Assembly (NCBI RefSeq): GCF_004310335.1
Contig: NZ_SIRS01000004.1
Span: 124,001 to 188,000 of the forward strand
Length of the DNA: 64,000 bases
Direction: 5' to 3'
DNA from: Hyunsoonleella pacifica
GTDB lineage: Bacteria > Bacteroidota > Bacteroidia > Flavobacteriales > Flavobacteriaceae
A model generated the notes under the pieces. That model worked only from the letters and a program-made list of their open reading frames with translations, did not search any database and was not told where the DNA came from. This document shows positions 62,143 through 64,000 of the stretch, in pieces; the stretch's first letter is position 1; each line of letters begins with the position of its first letter. The translations under genes were made by a program, and so were the position numbers.

Positions 62143-63501
62143 ATGCTTAATATTTCACATAACCAACTAAACAAAAAAATAGACCTATCTAAATTTAAGT
62201 CTGGGGAGGATATAATGAACAAAGAATACTACAAGTATTTTAATAGGTTTTTATTAGGAGCTGCCATACTTATGTTTATCGTGTTGTTTTTACCTTGGAC
62301 GCAGAACATTTCTGGTAAAGGTTTGGTTACCACGCTGAAACCAAATCAGCGTCCGCAAACCATTCAATCTCAAATACCTGGACGTATAGAAGATTGGTAT
62401 GTACAAGAGGGCGATACTGTAAAAGCGGGAGATACCATTCTAAGAATTTCTGAAATTAAGAGTGAGTATTTTGATGACCGATTGGTGGAACGTACCAACG
62501 ACCAGATTGTAGCAAAATCATCTTCTGTTAATGCTTATGGCGGAAAGGTAGAAGCTTTAAACAGACAAATTTCTGCCTTGCAAAGCGAGCGTTCTTTAAA
62601 ACTAGAGCAAACCAGAAACAAACTGCTGCAATCGCAACTTAAGGTAAAAAGCGATAGTATTGATTTAGAAGCAGCAAAAACCAATTTAAAAATTGCCGAA
62701 ACGCAGTATAATCGTATTGCTACACTACAAGAAGAGGGGTTAAAGGCTGTAAAAGATGTTGAAGAAAAACGTTTAAAATTACAGGAAACCCAAGCAAAAT
62801 TTATATCACAACAAAACAAGTATTTGGCAAGCCAAAACGAAGTGATAAATGCAGAATTAGAACTTTCCAGAACCAAAGCCTCGTTTGCAGATAAAATATC
62901 TAAGGCACAGAGTGATATGTTTACGGCACAATCCAGTCAGTTTGATACCAGAGCACAGGTTACGAAACTAGAAAATGCTAAAACTAATTACGAACGTAGA
63001 AATAGTTTGTTATATGTAACAGCTCCTGTAAACGGCATCATCAATAAAGCCCTAAGAGGTGGTTTAGGCGTTACATTTAAAGAAGGAGAAGAATTAGTAG
63101 GCATTATGCCATTGCAATACGATTTAGCAGTTGAAACATTTGTTCGCCCTATAGATTTACCGTTAATACATATTGGAGAACATGTACGTGTACAATTTGA
63201 TGGTTGGCCTGCCATAGTTTTTAGTGGATGGCCCAATGTATCTTATGGTACTTATGGTGCAAAAGTTGTAGCTATAGAAAATTTTATAAGCGATAATGGT
63301 AAATATAGAATACTACTAGCACCAGATGAGTCAGACCATGAGTGGCCAACTGCTATTCGTGTAGGCTCTGGAGCGCAAACTATTGCCTTACTAGAAGATG
63401 TCCCAATTTGGTTTGAGCTATGGCGACAAATTAACAGTTTCCCTCCTAACTATTACCAACCTGAAGGAAACAAAACAGCCTCAAAAAAAGATAAAAAATG
63501 A
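62143..63501 (+). CDS. HlyD-family membrane fusion protein
   Basis: A cytoplasmic N-terminal stretch of about 40 aa, one helix (FLLGAAILMFIVLFLPWTQN), a lipoyl/barrel-sandwich half (RIEDWYVQEGDTVKAGDTIL), a long coiled coil (about residues 110-280, with KVEALNRQISALQSERSLKL and similar heptads), the second half (LLYVTAPVNGIINKALRGGL) and a beta-barrel domain. It links the ABC protein to the outer-membrane TolC. It starts 12 nt after the ABC gene and overlaps the TolC gene by 4 nt. Confidence 0.9.
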   Translation: MLNISHNQLNKKIDLSKFKSGEDIMNKEYYKYFNRFLLGAAILMFIVLFLPWTQNISGKGLVTTLKPNQRPQTIQSQIPGRIEDWYVQEGDTVKAGDTILRISEIKSEYFDDRLVERTNDQIVAKSSSVNAYGGKVEALNRQISALQSERSLKLEQTRNKLLQSQLKVKSDSIDLEAAKTNLKIAETQYNRIATLQEEGLKAVKDVEEKRLKLQETQAKFISQQNKYLASQNEVINAELELSRTKASFADKISKAQSDMFTAQSSQFDTRAQVTKLENAKTNYERRNSLLYVTAPVNGIINKALRGGLGVTFKEGEELVGIMPLQYDLAVETFVRPIDLPLIHIGEHVRVQFDGWPAIVFSGWPNVSYGTYGAKVVAIENFISDNGKYRILLAPDESDHEWPTAIRVGSGAQTIALLEDVPIWFELWRQINSFPPNYYQPEGNKTASKKDKK

Positions 63502-64000
63502 GAATAACCATAGTAAGTATACTAATTTTCTTTAGTGGTTTAGCCTCAGCCCAAGATTCTACTTCGGTAATTTCCTTAGCTGAATATTTAGGGTATGTTA
63601 AATCGTTTCACCCTATTGTAAAACAAGCTAATTTGGTCATAAACGAAAGTGAAGCCAAATTAATGAAGGCTCGTGGTGCATTCGATCCTAAGCTTGAAGT
63701 GGATTACGACAGAAAGAAATTTAAAAATACGGAGTATTTTGATAAGCTAAATGCTACTTTTAAAATCCCAACATGGTTTGGCATTGAGTTTAAAGGCAAC
63801 TTTGAAGAAAACACTGGGGAATTCCTTAATCGAGAAGCCGACGTTCCGCTGGATGGCTTATACAGCGCGGGGGTTTCTATACCAGTAGCTCGTGGCTTAC
63901 TTACCAACAAACGTATGGCTATGTTAAGGCAATCGCGTTTGTATATAAAACAAGCACAGGCAGATAGGCAAATACTTGTTAATAATATTATATACGAAGC
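63498..64000 (+). CDS. TolC-family outer-membrane efflux protein, N-terminal part
   Basis: ATG at 63498 overlaps the HlyD stop (ATGA). The first 18 residues are a signal peptide (ITIVSILIFFSGLASAQ), then VISLAEYLGYVKSFHPIVKQ, a TolC-type start of the first helical hairpin, and GLYSAGVSIPVARGLLTNKR for the outer beta-strand region. The gene runs off the window at about 167 codons. It completes a TetR-ABC-HlyD-TolC export set. Confidence 0.88.
   Translation, partial: MRITIVSILIFFSGLASAQDSTSVISLAEYLGYVKSFHPIVKQANLVINESEAKLMKARGAFDPKLEVDYDRKKFKNTEYFDKLNATFKIPTWFGIEFKGNFEENTGEFLNREADVPLDGLYSAGVSIPVARGLLTNKRMAMLRQSRLYIKQAQADRQILVNNIIYE

Overview
The window is AT-rich chromosomal DNA from a member of the Bacteroidota, most likely a marine Flavobacteriaceae. 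The signs are promoters with the Bacteroidota -7 box TAnnTTTG, a fused CcoN/CcoO cbb3 oxidase subunit, many lipoproteins with an acidic stretch after the lipid-bearing cysteine, DUF4199, the fadN-fadA-fadE arrangement and a GlmU-like protein of the Bacteroidetes type. No rRNA, tRNA, CRISPR array, phage or intact insertion sequence was seen.

Layout. 1-7.1 kb: a truncated secreted protein, a GlmU-like nucleotidyltransferase, ribosomal protein L31, then DUF4199 / glycosyltransferase / phosphohexomutase / ABC exporter. 7.3-8.9 kb: an ECF sigma factor with a single-pass membrane protein and a small secreted helical protein. 8.9-19.2 kb, all on the minus strand: a dense accessory block with a second ECF sigma factor, a membrane partner, a Spy-like protein, an EF-hand protein, a CotH-kinase lipoprotein and two paralogous YHYH / MORN-repeat / SCO cassettes, the second led by an arylsulfatase. 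19.5-27.3 kb: an rRNA methyltransferase, fructosamine kinase, two unknowns and purL. 27.4-31.8 kb: pyruvate formate-lyase, its activase and an MFS carrier. 32.1-40.5 kb: acyl-CoA ligase and a MarR-fadN-fadA-fadE beta-oxidation operon. 40.6-49.6 kb: peptidases, a frameshifted YdeI-like gene and a MoxR/VWA pair. 49.6-59.6 kb: a Crp/Fnr regulator and the complete cbb3 oxidase assembly and structural cluster. 59.8-64 kb: TetR / ABC / HlyD / TolC export genes, cut by the window end.

Two regulatory circuits can be read from the DNA. First, the motif CAAGTTT-N13-CATCTAAA occurs four times with exactly the same 13-nt spacer: before the second ECF sigma gene, before its membrane partner, before the EF-hand/CotH pair, and before a 32-codon ORF plus YHYH-MORN-SCO cassette 1. 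This looks like a self-contained ECF regulon of mostly exported lipoproteins, whose YHYH and SCO parts suggest a link to copper or another metal. Second, a box of the form TGAY-N4-GTCA occurs before pflB, ccoI and ccoS, each time centred 36.5 nt from the end of a TAnnTTTG-like -7 box (about -43 from transcription start). That is the place expected for the Fnr-type regulator encoded in the same window, so fermentative pyruvate cleavage and the high-affinity oxidase are probably switched together at low oxygen.

Other points of interest: an ABC exporter whose nucleotide-binding domain keeps Walker A but has lost the usual Q-loop, signature and H-loop residues; palindromic repeats that sit in frame inside purL and at the start of the MoxR-type ATPase gene; and a family of about 100-bp intergenic repeats.
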